Below are positions 17,537 through 25,828 of a stretch of DNA of 64,000 bases, piece after piece. The notes beneath the pieces were generated by a model. It did no database searches, was not told the DNA's origin, and saw nothing but the letters and a program-made list of their open reading frames with translations. Location of the stretch: assembly GCF_003732665.1 (NCBI RefSeq), contig NZ_MOBP01000012.1, positions 556,325-620,324 of the forward strand, in the 5' to 3' direction. The DNA is from Pseudomonas frederiksbergensis. GTDB lineage: Bacteria; Pseudomonadota; Gammaproteobacteria; Pseudomonadales; Pseudomonadaceae. The position numbers and the translations under genes are program-made. Each line of letters begins with the position of its first letter. The first letter of the stretch is position 1.

Positions 17537-18046
17537 CTATATACCACGGTATTTTTGCCTTAGATCAGTGTTAAGGCCTTCTAGGCGAGACCTGACAAGT
17601 CCAAGCGTTGGAAGAGCAAGGTCATATTCATCGCACCGGCAGCACACGTGCCTCCAGCAATCGGTGATGGAATACGAGGAGTGATAGAAACGCTTAAACT
17701 CCTGTTGAATCACATAGGTCATAATTGCTTTGTTTCGGTAATTGGCTTGCGCCTCCGAAGTCAGGCGTAAGTAACGTACGAAATACTCGCCAAAGCGCTG
17801 GGGCAATTTTTCCAACGATAACGACGCATTAAGCTTCAGAGCTTTTTTGACTTCCGCCATAACATGTTCCTCGAAGGTTTCAATTCCATTGGACAGAACA
17901 TGAACACGCGGCGGGGCCAGTGTCATCTGAAGGCCGTCTGACAGCCTACAAAGGCGGACTGCCTCCCGAGGCAAGCGGTGAATGCTGGTGATGACCAGAA
18001 GATCAGGGCTCATGTCCGAGTTTGCGAAAGCGCCTACGTAGCTCAT
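17537..18046 (-). CDS. Unknown protein leading the transposition operon, 169 aa
   Basis: The ATG at 18046 is preferred because GAGGGA precedes it; an upstream in-frame start at 18100 lacks a good site. The product is mainly helical with a cluster CWRHVCCRC near residue 130 that could bind metal. It has no clear PD-(D/E)XK residues, so I cannot call it a TnsA endonuclease although it holds the position TnsA occupies in Tn7 (first gene, before the transposase). I recognise no family. Its 11-bp spacing to the transposase gene and shared direction indicate a transposition-related role, such as end binding or resolution of the cointegrate. This is inference from position only. Confidence 0.55.
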   Translation of the reverse strand: MSYVGAFANSDMSPDLLVITSIHRLPREAVRLCRLSDGLQMTLAPPRVHVLSNGIETFEEHVMAEVKKALKLNASLSLEKLPQRFGEYFVRYLRLTSEAQANYRNKAIMTYVIQQEFKRFYHSSYSITDCWRHVCCRCDEYDLALPTLGLVRSRLEGLNTDLRQKYRGI

Positions 18047-18358
18047 GATTGCGTCCCTCGACGCAAAAAGGTGTTGGATGCGTCGTATGAAGAGAAGCAT
18101 AGCTGTAGGGTGGGAAGCCGAAAGTACCGGTTGTCCAAAATACCGGAGGTATATAACCTATTGATTTATATAGACATACTTTCAGATATCTCCGTTTTTT
18201 TGAGTCAAACTGCCGTAAGTTTGTGCAACTTTTTTTGGAAGCTGTTGGGTTTCAGAGGGTTACTGGATGGCCGGAGATAAGTGACATTGGACAACTCGTT
18301 GCTGGCTATCTCTTGCAACTGCTGGGAATCAAATTCCGTGACAAGGAAATGAAGAATC
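18047..18358. repeat. Candidate right end of the Tn7-like element
   Basis: Non-coding, AT-rich DNA between the transposition operon and lrp. Repeated short motifs are visible: GTTGTCCAA at 18130-18138 and its inverse TTGGACAAC at 18287-18295; CCGGTA twice on the minus strand at about 18122-18146; TGTCAC (minus strand) at 18281-18286 and at 18338-18343. Tn7-like ends typically start with TGT and contain several transposase sites. A terminus at 18343 (reading TGTCACGG inward) or 18294 (TGTCCAAT inward) is possible. Without the left end neither can be confirmed. Confidence 0.4.
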
Positions 18359-18862
18359 TCACAAAGACTGAATCGATTTGGGTATCGCAATACGGCTACT
18401 GGTCTTGACCTCGCGCAAAGCCAGACTGGACTGAATGGAGGCAATACCCACCTGACGTCTGAGCACCTGCTCGATAAAGTCGCTGTAGCTATCAAGATCC
18501 TCTGCCAGCACTTGCAACACATAATCGGCATCGCCGGTGATCTTGTGACAGGACAACACTTCGGGCAATTGCGCAATCACCGCCTCAAAGGCGTCGGGAG
18601 CATGATCGGCATGGGTGGAAAAACGGATGTGTACAAACGCCATTATGTCCAGCCCCAGCATGCGTCGATCAATGTTGGCTTGATAGCCCTTGATGACGCC
18701 CGCCCCCTCCATTCTCTTGCGCCGCCGCCAGCAAGGCGTAAGGCTTAACGACAGGCGCTCGCTGAGCTCGGCGTTGGAAATGCTCGCATCCTCTTGCAGC
18801 AACGTGAGTATCGCGAGGTCAGTCTCATCGAGACTGATACGTTTGGACGATTTTTTCTGCAT
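18359..18862 (-). CDS. Lrp/AsnC family transcriptional regulator
   Basis: This 167-residue protein has an N-terminal winged HTH (DETDLAILTLLQEDASIS-NAELSERLSLS-PCWRRRKRM) and a C-terminal ligand-sensing RAM/AsnC domain with GDADYVLQV. Members bind amino acids and regulate the adjacent catabolic genes. It is divergently arranged, 110 bp from the acetylpolyamine amidohydrolase-like gene, so I infer control of the three-gene set at 18973-22648 in response to an amino acid or polyamine product. Its 3' end abuts the presumed transposon terminus, but the protein looks full length. Confidence 0.88.
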   Translation of the reverse strand: MQKKSSKRISLDETDLAILTLLQEDASISNAELSERLSLSLTPCWRRRKRMEGAGVIKGYQANIDRRMLGLDIMAFVHIRFSTHADHAPDAFEAVIAQLPEVLSCHKITGDADYVLQVLAEDLDSYSDFIEQVLRRQVGIASIQSSLALREVKTSSRIAIPKSIQSL

Positions 18863-18972
18863 TACGCCAATCCTGAGTAAAAAAGCCCGAATAATCTAGC
18901 AAGCCACGAAAACAAAGCAAAGAAAGCGCACCCAAGCCAGAACAGAATATTTGCACTGGCTCACATTAACGG

Positions 18973-20016
18973 ATGCGCAGAATGTTTACAGTTTTCAGTG
19001 ATTCCCACCGTTTGCACCACGGCACCGAATTGAAAGACGGCGTGCTCAAGCCGTCGTTTGAACAGCCCAGCCGGGCCGATACAGTCCATAACCGCGTCAA
19101 GCAGGTCGGCCTTGGCCAGATCATCGAGCCGCGGGAATTTGACCGGTCGTGCTACGTCAACGCGCACAGCGAGCGCTACGTCAGTTTTCTGGAAAGCGCC
19201 TGGACAGAATGGTGCGCAACCGGCCGTACCCACGATGCCCTGCCGCTGGTATGGCCAGTGCGCGACCTGGCCAACGACCAAGTCCCTGCTTTCATCGACG
19301 GCAAGCTCGGTTTCTACGCCATGGACGCTGGCTCCCCGATTACCGCCACCACTTGGCAAGCAGTAAAAACCAGTGCGGACATCGCCCTCACTGGCCTGGC
19401 ACTGATCGATGAAGGTCACGACAGTGCCTTTGCCCTTTGTCGTCCGCCGGGCCATCACGCGGCGCGCGAATACATGGGCGGCTACTGCTATCTCAACAAC
19501 GCCGCAATTGCTGCACAGCAGGCCATTACCCAAGGCGCCAAGCGCGTCGCGGTTCTGGATGTCGACTTTCACCATGGCAACGGCACCCAGAACATTTTCT
19601 ACGAGCGCAGTGACGTCATGTTTGTCTCGCTGCACGGTGAACCGGCGGTGTCCTATCCGTACTACTCAGGTTTCAGCCACGAAGTCGGCGCCGGCCACGG
19701 CGAAGGTTACAACCTCAACTACCCACTGCCGAAAAACACCACTTGGGAAAGCTACCGCAACGCCCTGCTCCACGCCTGCAAGAAACTCCAGCAATTTGCC
19801 CCTGAAGTCCTGGTTATTTCACTGGGCGTCGACACCTTCAAGGACGACCCCATCAGCCACTTCCTGCTCGAAAGCGAAGATTTCATCGGGATCGGTGAGC
19901 TGATCGCGAGCGTTGGCTGCCCCACCCTGTTCGTGATGGAAGGCGGCTACATGGTCGATGAAATCGGGATCAATGCGGTCAACGTGCTGCATGGTTTCGA
20001 GAGCAAACGCACCTGA
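18973..20016 (+). CDS. Acetylpolyamine amidohydrolase / histone-deacetylase family protein
   Basis: The 347-residue enzyme shows the HDAC fold hallmarks: RPPGHHAA (tandem His, about residue 158-165), VLDVDFHHGNGTQ (Asp and His zinc ligands, about 193-205), LGVDTFKDDP (third zinc Asp), and a late GGY (EGGYMVDE). All zinc ligands and the charge-relay His pair are present. Bacterial family members remove acetyl groups from acetylated polyamines or similar amines in the cytoplasm. It leads a gene set with ornithine cyclodeaminase and an amino-acid permease, consistent with amine or ornithine catabolism under the divergent Lrp-type regulator. An alternative start at 18982 is possible. Confidence 0.85.
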   Translation: MRRMFTVFSDSHRLHHGTELKDGVLKPSFEQPSRADTVHNRVKQVGLGQIIEPREFDRSCYVNAHSERYVSFLESAWTEWCATGRTHDALPLVWPVRDLANDQVPAFIDGKLGFYAMDAGSPITATTWQAVKTSADIALTGLALIDEGHDSAFALCRPPGHHAAREYMGGYCYLNNAAIAAQQAITQGAKRVAVLDVDFHHGNGTQNIFYERSDVMFVSLHGEPAVSYPYYSGFSHEVGAGHGEGYNLNYPLPKNTTWESYRNALLHACKKLQQFAPEVLVISLGVDTFKDDPISHFLLESEDFIGIGELIASVGCPTLFVMEGGYMVDEIGINAVNVLHGFESKRT

Positions 20017-20068
20017 GTCATCCCCCTGCCCTACAGCGTTCCAATGACTGGATCGGAGAATATAAAAC

Positions 20069-21121
20069 ATGACTCTTTTTATTGATGTCGATGATGCTGC
20101 ACGCCTATTCACCCTGGTAGGCATCCGCCGGGCAATCCGCGAAATGGCGGCCTACATCGAAGCTGACTATTCACGCTGGGCGCAGTTCGATAAATCGCCG
20201 CGCACCGCCAATCACTCCGCAGACGGTGTGATCGAGTTAATGCCCACCGATGATGGCCAACAGTATTCGTTCAAATACGTGAATGGCCACCCGGACAATG
20301 GTCAGCAGGACTTGCTGACGGTCATGGCTTTCGGTGTTCTGGCCGATGTTCACAGTGGTTATCCAAACCTGCTGAGCGAACTGACATTGACCACAGCGGT
20401 GCGCACCGCTGCAACTTCCGCATTGGTTGCGCGAGCTCTCGCACGACCAGGCTCAACCTCAATGGCAATCATCGGCAATGGTGCCCAAAGTGAATTTCAG
20501 GCCCTCGCTTTTCATGAAATGTTGGGCATCAACGAAATCCGTATCTTCGATATCGATCCCGACGCTTCACTCAAGTTGAAGCACAACCTGGCGGCATTCC
20601 CGGAGATCAAAGTGATTGTGGCCGGCTCTGTCAAAGAAGCGGTCAAGGGCGCGCATATCGTGACCACAGTCACCGCCGACAAAGCCTACGCAACGATTCT
20701 GACGCCAGAGATGATCGAGCCCGGAATGCACATCAATGCCGTCGGCGGTGACTGCCCGGGGAAAACCGAACTGCACGCCGACATCCTGCGCAACGCTCGG
20801 GTCATCGTCGAGTTTGAACCGCAAACACGGATTGAAGGCGACATTCAGCAACTGGAAGCTGATTCCCCCGTCGTCGAATTTTTCCGGATTGTGCTGGGCG
20901 AAGTGCCGGGCCGCGAGAGCAATGCGCAAGTCACTGTGTTCGATTCGGTGGGCTTTGCGCTGGAAGACTTTTCTTCACTGCGCTACTTGCACGACCTTGC
21001 GCGCGAGCACGGCATTGGCGAACGCATCCACCTGGTGCCGACGCCGGCCAACATAAAAAACCTCTACCAGTTGCTTGATCAGCAGCCAGTTGTCCCCTCG
21101 CGTCTGCGCACGGTCAGTTGA
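20069..21121 (+). CDS. Ornithine cyclodeaminase family protein
   Basis: The 350-residue protein belongs to the ornithine cyclodeaminase/mu-crystallin family. The N-terminal half has the substrate-binding portion (FKYVNGHPDNG, then LLSELTLTTAVRTAATSALVAR). The Rossmann NAD-binding loop is at MAIIGNGAQSEFQALAF, followed by IRIFDIDPDA. Motifs near INAVGGDCPGKTEL complete the family pattern. The enzyme class converts L-ornithine to L-proline and ammonia using bound NAD. It lies 52 bp after the amidohydrolase gene with AGAATATAAAAC before the ATG. Together with the permease it suggests a route from amines or ornithine to proline. Related family members act on other amino acids, so the substrate is inferred. 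Confidence 0.88.
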   Translation: MTLFIDVDDAARLFTLVGIRRAIREMAAYIEADYSRWAQFDKSPRTANHSADGVIELMPTDDGQQYSFKYVNGHPDNGQQDLLTVMAFGVLADVHSGYPNLLSELTLTTAVRTAATSALVARALARPGSTSMAIIGNGAQSEFQALAFHEMLGINEIRIFDIDPDASLKLKHNLAAFPEIKVIVAGSVKEAVKGAHIVTTVTADKAYATILTPEMIEPGMHINAVGGDCPGKTELHADILRNARVIVEFEPQTRIEGDIQQLEADSPVVEFFRIVLGEVPGRESNAQVTVFDSVGFALEDFSSLRYLHDLAREHGIGERIHLVPTPANIKNLYQLLDQQPVVPSRLRTVS

Positions 21122-21232
21122 TCAACGCGAAACCCTGCCAGCTACCGTCCCTAGCCGTTGCATCCCTAACTAGACAGATAGACAGCCATTTTTCTGCCAA
21201 AACTCAAAAACATAAAATCAAGAGGTTTTGAA

Positions 21233-22648
21233 ATGAAATCGAACCCATCGGGGCTGGTTGAACAGCCCGCGCTGCAGCGCACCCTCAGTAATCGTCACAT
21301 CCAGTTGATGGCCATGGGAGGAGCCATCGGGACAGGTCTATTCATGGGCTCCGGGAAGATCATCGCCCTCTCCGGAACTTCGATCATCCTCATCTATATG
21401 ATCATCGGACTGTTCGTATTTTTCGTCATGCGTGCCATGGGCGAAATGCTGCTTTCCAATCTGAACTTCAAAACGTTTGCGGATTTTGCAGGCGCCTATC
21501 TGGGCCCAAGGGCGGCTTTTTTTCTCGGCTGGTCCTACTGGCTGAGCTGGAGCGTTGCTGTGATAGGCGATGCAGTCGTGGTCGGCGGTTTCTTTCAGTA
21601 CTGGTTTGCGTATGTGCCCGCATGGATTCCCGCTATCGGAATGCTCGCAACACTGTTCGCGTTAAACGTACTGACTGTCAGACTTTTCGGTGAGGTGGAG
21701 TTCTGGTTCGCGATCATCAAGATCATTGCTGTTGTGACCCTGATAGGCGTCAGCATGGTGCTGATTGCAACGTCTTTCGTCTCCCCTAGCGGTGTCACTG
21801 CATCCTTGAATAACCTGGTGGATAAACAGGCTGCATTCCCTAACGGCTTGTTCGGCTTCTTCGCCGGTTTTCAGATGGCGATCTTCTCGTTCGCCGGCAC
21901 CGAACTAATCGGCACAGCGGCGGCGGAAACCCGCTCCCCCGAGAAGACGCTGCCTAAAGCCATCAACTCCATTCCGCTGCGCATTATCCTGTTCTACGTA
22001 CTAGCACTGACCTGCATTATTGCCGTGACTTCCTGGCACCAGGTTTCACCGATCAAGAGCCCTTTTGTCGAACTGTTCCTGGTTGCAGGGTTTCCCGCAG
22101 CAGCCGGCATCGTCAACTTTGTAGTGCTGACATCCGCCGCCTCATCAGCCAATAGTGGCGTCTTTTCTTCCAGCCGTATGCTGTTTGGGCTGGCTAACCA
22201 CAACAACGCTCCGAGGATTTTCCGGCGGTTATCGAGCAACAGCGTGCCTCTTCTAAGCCTGGCTTTCACCACACTGTTGATGCTGATTGGCGTACTGGTG
22301 CTGTTTATCGTTCCCGAAGTCATGACGGCGTTTACCATCGTCTCTACAGTGTCGGCGATCCTGGTGATTTTCACTTGGTCGACCATCCTTGCGTCTTACA
22401 TTGGCTATCGTAAAAAGCGGCCTGACCTGCACGCAAAATCTGCTTTCAAGATGCCTGGCGGCGTTCCGATGGCCTGGTTTTCTCTGGCATTCCTGGGCTT
22501 TGTTCTTTGCTTGCTAGGGTTGAGACCTGACACTCGTATCGCCCTGATGGTCATGCCTGGATGGTTCGTGTGGCTGGCAATTGCTTATCAATTGACCCGC
22601 TCGAAGAAGCCTGAATCTTCAGTTGTTTCGGCAAGTAATTACAGCTGA
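21233..22648 (+). CDS. CycA-like amino acid permease (AAT family)
   Basis: The 471-residue inner-membrane protein has about 12 hydrophobic segments. It opens with the APC-family signature NRHIQLMAMGGAIGTGLFMG, followed by FFVMRAMGEMLLSNL. Internal stretches such as FSFAGTELIGTAAAETRSPE and INFVVLTSAASSANSGVFS closely match CycA-type D-alanine/D-serine/glycine proton symporters. In this context, next to ornithine cyclodeaminase, it may import an amino acid processed by the cluster. Substrate cannot be fixed by sequence. GAGG lies upstream of the ATG. A gap of 111 bp from the preceding gene leaves room for a separate promoter. Confidence 0.85.
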   Translation: MKSNPSGLVEQPALQRTLSNRHIQLMAMGGAIGTGLFMGSGKIIALSGTSIILIYMIIGLFVFFVMRAMGEMLLSNLNFKTFADFAGAYLGPRAAFFLGWSYWLSWSVAVIGDAVVVGGFFQYWFAYVPAWIPAIGMLATLFALNVLTVRLFGEVEFWFAIIKIIAVVTLIGVSMVLIATSFVSPSGVTASLNNLVDKQAAFPNGLFGFFAGFQMAIFSFAGTELIGTAAAETRSPEKTLPKAINSIPLRIILFYVLALTCIIAVTSWHQVSPIKSPFVELFLVAGFPAAAGIVNFVVLTSAASSANSGVFSSSRMLFGLANHNNAPRIFRRLSSNSVPLLSLAFTTLLMLIGVLVLFIVPEVMTAFTIVSTVSAILVIFTWSTILASYIGYRKKRPDLHAKSAFKMPGGVPMAWFSLAFLGFVLCLLGLRPDTRIALMVMPGWFVWLAIAYQLTRSKKPESSVVSASNYS

Positions 22649-22708
22649 TGCGCTGCTGAAACCTGTCTGAATCAACGCAGTAAGCCGCGTTTGAACAACG
22701 TGGCATTT

Positions 22709-22748
22709 GTGGGGGGCAGCAGACTTCACCGCTGTTGCCACCCCCCAC
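22709..22748 (+). terminator. GC-rich hairpin after the permease gene
   Basis: The segment GTGGGGGGCAGCAG ... CTGTTGCCACCCCCCAC can fold into a stem with eight or more G-C pairs about 60 bp after the permease stop. No long T-run follows, so intrinsic termination is probable but not certain. Confidence 0.4.
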
Positions 22749-22908
22749 ACAACCCTCCCCATTCCTGCGCCGATCAGCACGTCGGGGCCCTTTTATGGAG
22801 GCGTACCTAACTTTTCTCTAGCTGGCTGAATAGCTCCAAAGTGAAAATGGCGTTAGCATTCCATTCACTCGGCTTAAACAGCCTGTTTTTTCAGATCAGG
22901 GTCGCATT

Positions 22909-24327
22909 GTGGAAAAGCTAGAACGCCTCCAAAGTGGAATCGAAGGGCTCGACGCGCTGCTCAAGGGAGGGCTGGTAGCAGGCGCTTCGTACATTATCCA
23001 AGGGCGACCGGGGTCTGGAAAAACGATCCTCGCCAACCAGCTTGGGTTCCATCATGCGAACAATGGAGGCCGGGTTCTGGTCGCTACGCTGCTGGCCGAG
23101 TCACACGATCGTCTTTTTCAGTTCCTTTCTACCCTGAGCTTTTTCGATTCCTCCAAAGTCGGTGCCGAAATCCAGTTTGTCAGCGCATTTGACACTTTGG
23201 AAAACGAAGGTTTGGATGAAGTAGTCAAACTGCTCCGGCGCGAGATAAGCCGTCAGAAAGCCACGGTTATGGTGGTGGACGGTTTGCTCAATGCGCGCTC
23301 AAAAGCTGATTCACCCATCGATACCAAGAAGTTCATCTCGGAGTTACAAGGGCACGCCGCTTTCGCTGGCTGCACGGTGCTGTTCCTGACCAGTTCCCGG
23401 CTCGACGACGGCAGTCCTGAGCACACCATGGTTGATGGCGTGATTGAAATGGGCGAAGAGCTATATGGCACTCGCTCAGTGCGTCGTATTCAACTGCGTA
23501 AAACTCGCGGCAGTGGAGCCATGACCGGGCTTCATGAGTGTGAAATAACGGATAAGGGATTGGTGGTTTACCCTCGTCTCGAAAGTCTCTACAGCCACCC
23601 ATCTTCCCCCGACAGCGCCGACATGACGCGTATTGCCAGTGGCATTGGATCACTGGACGGCATATTAGGCGGAGGCCTTTACAGTTCCAGTGTGTCTCTG
23701 GTCATCGGCCCCTCAGGCATTGGTAAAACAACACTTGGCCTCAAATTTCTGGCCGAGTCGACTGTGGAAGCTCCGGGTCTGCATTTTGGCTTCTACGAAA
23801 GTCCCCAGCGGTTGCGACTCAAAGGCCAATCACTGGGTATCGATATCAAACGTATGGAAGACAGCGGCGCGTTGACCATTGCCTGGCAGCCTACTACTGA
23901 AGGCCTGCTGGATGGACTGGGCGCACGCCTGCTGAGTATCGTTGAAGCAAAGGGCATCAAGCGCCTGTTCATCGATAGCCTTAGTGGTATGACGCGAGTC
24001 TCGACAAATCCCGCACGGATTACTGATTTTTTCAGTGCTTTGATGAACGAGCTGCGATCCAGGGGCGTTACGGTATTTGCCTCCTGGGAAATGCGCGATC
24101 TATTTGGCTCCGAGGTCAGCGCACCAAACTCTGACCTGTCCAGCATCGTCGACAACCTGATGCTGATGCGATTCTCTGAGAATGACTCTGAACTAAGCAG
24201 GACGCTTTCCATTCTTAAAGTACGAGATAGCTCTTACGACCCTTCGCGATTTGAGGTCGTCATCCGTGATCAAGATGTTTTCCTGAAAAAGGCTTCAAGA
24301 CATGAGCCATCAGTTCCCACTGAGTGA
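22909..24327 (+). CDS. KaiC-like double-domain RecA-superfamily ATPase
   Basis: A GTG start at 22909 gives 472 residues with two tandem KaiC domains. Domain I has Walker A GRPGSGKT (about 32-39), the AES motif in TLLAESHDR, and Walker B VMVVDGLL. Domain II has Walker A GPSGIGKT, GFYESPQR, and Walker B LFIDSLSG. It is shorter than cyanobacterial KaiC, and no KaiA or KaiB gene lies nearby, so it is not a clock system as such. Known non-clock homologues act as signalling ATPases in stress responses. The adjacent receiver-only gene (45 bp downstream) suggests a signalling partnership. Confidence 0.85.
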   Translation: MEKLERLQSGIEGLDALLKGGLVAGASYIIQGRPGSGKTILANQLGFHHANNGGRVLVATLLAESHDRLFQFLSTLSFFDSSKVGAEIQFVSAFDTLENEGLDEVVKLLRREISRQKATVMVVDGLLNARSKADSPIDTKKFISELQGHAAFAGCTVLFLTSSRLDDGSPEHTMVDGVIEMGEELYGTRSVRRIQLRKTRGSGAMTGLHECEITDKGLVVYPRLESLYSHPSSPDSADMTRIASGIGSLDGILGGGLYSSSVSLVIGPSGIGKTTLGLKFLAESTVEAPGLHFGFYESPQRLRLKGQSLGIDIKRMEDSGALTIAWQPTTEGLLDGLGARLLSIVEAKGIKRLFIDSLSGMTRVSTNPARITDFFSALMNELRSRGVTVFASWEMRDLFGSEVSAPNSDLSSIVDNLMLMRFSENDSELSRTLSILKVRDSSYDPSRFEVVIRDQDVFLKKASRHEPSVPTE

Positions 24328-24371
24328 TCTCCCGGTTCAATTTCTTAGGCTTTTGAGTGGGTTGAATTAAC

Positions 24372-24734
24372 ATGACCACCATCCTGGTCGTCGACGACGA
24401 GTATTTGATCGCTGACATCCTCAGCTTCGCGCTGGAGGATGAGGGGTTCATGGTGGTGACGGCCAGCAATGGTCGAAAAGGACTTGAGGTGCTGGATAGA
24501 GAACGGCCAGCCTTGATCATTACCGACTTTATGATGCCGGTCATGGACGGCCTGGAATTCGCCACAGCCGTCCGAGCCCTTCCTTGCGCTAATCATTTGC
24601 CGATCATCCTGATGAGCGGTGCTCAGGCACATATCGGTATGCAGAGATCGGATTTGTTTGATGTTGTATTGGCAAAGCCATTCAACATCGACTTGATCAT
24701 TGCAGAAGTTAAAAAACTCTTGGGTTCAGAGTAG
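24372..24734 (+). CDS. CheY-like single-domain response regulator
   Basis: The 120-residue protein is a lone receiver domain: acidic pair DDE near residues 8-10 (ILVVDDEYL), phosphoacceptor Asp in LIITDFMMPVMDG (about 53), Ser/Thr in ILMSGA, and Lys in VLAKPFN. All phosphorylation residues are present. There is no output domain, so it probably acts by protein-protein contact. It follows the KaiC-like gene closely in the same direction; both may be phosphorylated by a kinase encoded elsewhere, possibly the hybrid kinase at 28.6 kb. Confidence 0.88.
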   Translation: MTTILVVDDEYLIADILSFALEDEGFMVVTASNGRKGLEVLDRERPALIITDFMMPVMDGLEFATAVRALPCANHLPIILMSGAQAHIGMQRSDLFDVVLAKPFNIDLIIAEVKKLLGSE

Positions 24735-24771
24735 TACGCGACCACTCAAGGCAATGAGAGTGCACCGAATC

Positions 24772-24797
24772 AAGGTGGCCCTCGAAGGGCTCACCTT
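24772..24797. terminator. Hairpin between convergent receiver and cif genes
   Basis: AAGGTGGCCCT and AGGGCTCACCTT form an 11-pair stem with one bulge around a CGA loop, midway between two convergent stop codons. There is no T-run, but the placement suits a bidirectional terminator. Confidence 0.45.
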
Positions 24798-24815
24798 ACT
24801 CATCAAGAGCATCCG

Positions 24816-25766
24816 TCAGTTATTCAAGAATTTGACCACCAGAGGATTCAATTCAGCGGAGCACTCCTCCGGCAACCAGTGCCCACAATTGGGCAAGACT
24901 TGGCCTTCAACATTGGTCGCGTACTCTTTCATCTGATCCACTTGGAATTGCCCCATTCCGCCGTGCCCTCCACCGCCGATGGCCAGCACAGGCATGTTCA
25001 GGGGAGTCTTTGCCAGCTCGACGTTTTCAGTGACCGATTGGTTAAGCGCTCGGTAGTATTCGAACGACGCGTTCAGCGTATGGGGCTTGGCGTATGACTT
25101 GGCGTAAAGATCAAGCAGTTCAGGCGTAAAGGCCTCCTTGTTGGTAGCGTGTTCTTTGATGAAGTGCGAGAGAAACAACTTTTCGTGCCCAGTAATCAAC
25201 TTTTCGGCCAATTGGTTGCCAGCGGCAAAGAAGCTGAAATGCCAGACCAGCGACTCACCCTGTGGTGAGAATGCCGGGAAATCGTAAATGCGCTTGTCGG
25301 GAATCGGTGCCTCCATGTACACCAGTTTTCTTATCTGGCTTTGGTGGGTGACTGCCATGGGATAGGTGTTCCAGATACCGATGTCATGCGCAACCAAGTC
25401 AAACGGCTGGTTGCCGCTTAGCTGTGTGGCGAGGGCGAACAGGTATTTCGAGACATCAGTGCCGGTGTAACCGGTCTTGGGCGGCTCCGACTCGCCCAGG
25501 CCCGGTAAATCCACCGCAACGACGGTGTGAGTCTTCGCAAGTTCGGGCATCAAGCTGTGCCACTCATACCAGGCTTGACCAAATCCGTGGACCAGGTAAA
25601 CCAAAGGCCCGGAACCGCCCTTCACATAGTGGAGCTTGATGCCGTCTATGGTTTTGAATTCACTCTTGAATCCCGCTGGAACAGGAAACTCTGCCGCTTG
25701 AGCCACGCCTGGCAAAGCCAGGGTGAATGCGACGGCGGCGAGGGCCAATCTAACGCGCTTATTCAT
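24816..25766 (-). CDS. cif: Cif-like secreted epoxide hydrolase (alpha/beta hydrolase)
   Basis: The 316-residue protein begins with a clear signal peptide ([18 protein letters not shown]), so it is exported. It closely resembles P. aeruginosa Cif along its length: [25 protein letters not shown], the nucleophile loop [13 protein letters not shown] with Asp in place of the usual Ser, [22 protein letters not shown], and [11 protein letters not shown] with [10 protein letters not shown]. The catalytic Asp, the downstream Glu/His and the Cif-type His-Tyr pair appear present. Cif hydrolyses epoxides and is known as a virulence factor in P. aeruginosa. It is downstream of an MFS exporter gene and a divergent TetR gene, as in the known cif operon, but morB is absent. 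Confidence 0.9.
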   Translation of the reverse strand: MNKRVRLALAAVAFTLALPGVAQAAEFPVPAGFKSEFKTIDGIKLHYVKGGSGPLVYLVHGFGQAWYEWHSLMPELAKTHTVVAVDLPGLGESEPPKTGYTGTDVSKYLFALATQLSGNQPFDLVAHDIGIWNTYPMAVTHQSQIRKLVYMEAPIPDKRIYDFPAFSPQGESLVWHFSFFAAGNQLAEKLITGHEKLFLSHFIKEHATNKEAFTPELLDLYAKSYAKPHTLNASFEYYRALNQSVTENVELAKTPLNMPVLAIGGGGHGGMGQFQVDQMKEYATNVEGQVLPNCGHWLPEECSAELNPLVVKFLNN

Positions 25767-25828
25767 TTTATTTCTCCATCGAGTTATGACTGAAAATGAC
25801 GACCATGCGCAGGCGTGCTATTCCCCGA

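Larger units (their letters stand above)
12520..18358 (-). mobile_element. Tn7-like (TniA/TniB/TniQ) transposition module at the right end of an island
   Basis: Four leftward genes form one unit: unknown 169-aa ORF, TniA-like transposase, TniB-like ATPase (overlapping the transposase by 4 nt), and a degenerate-TniB/TniQ fusion. The non-coding ~300 bp beyond the first gene, ending at the lrp 3' end, is the natural place for the right transposon end. In Tn7-type elements the transposition genes sit next to one end and cargo fills the rest, so the pPIWI-RE and small-gene region to the left is inferred cargo. The left terminus was not identified. Confidence 0.65.

Noticed and set aside
17537-18046. 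Calling the 169-aa ORF a TnsA endonuclease
   Set aside because: Position fits but the expected Glu, Asp and Lys catalytic motif could not be found.
11733-18144. 11-bp inverted pair GGTATTTTGGA as terminal repeats
   Set aside because: Too short and AT-rich to separate from chance, and neither copy sits at a plausible terminus.
22909-24327. A circadian KaiABC system
   Set aside because: No kaiA or kaiB nearby, and the protein is a general KaiC-like ATPase without evident clock phosphorylation sites.
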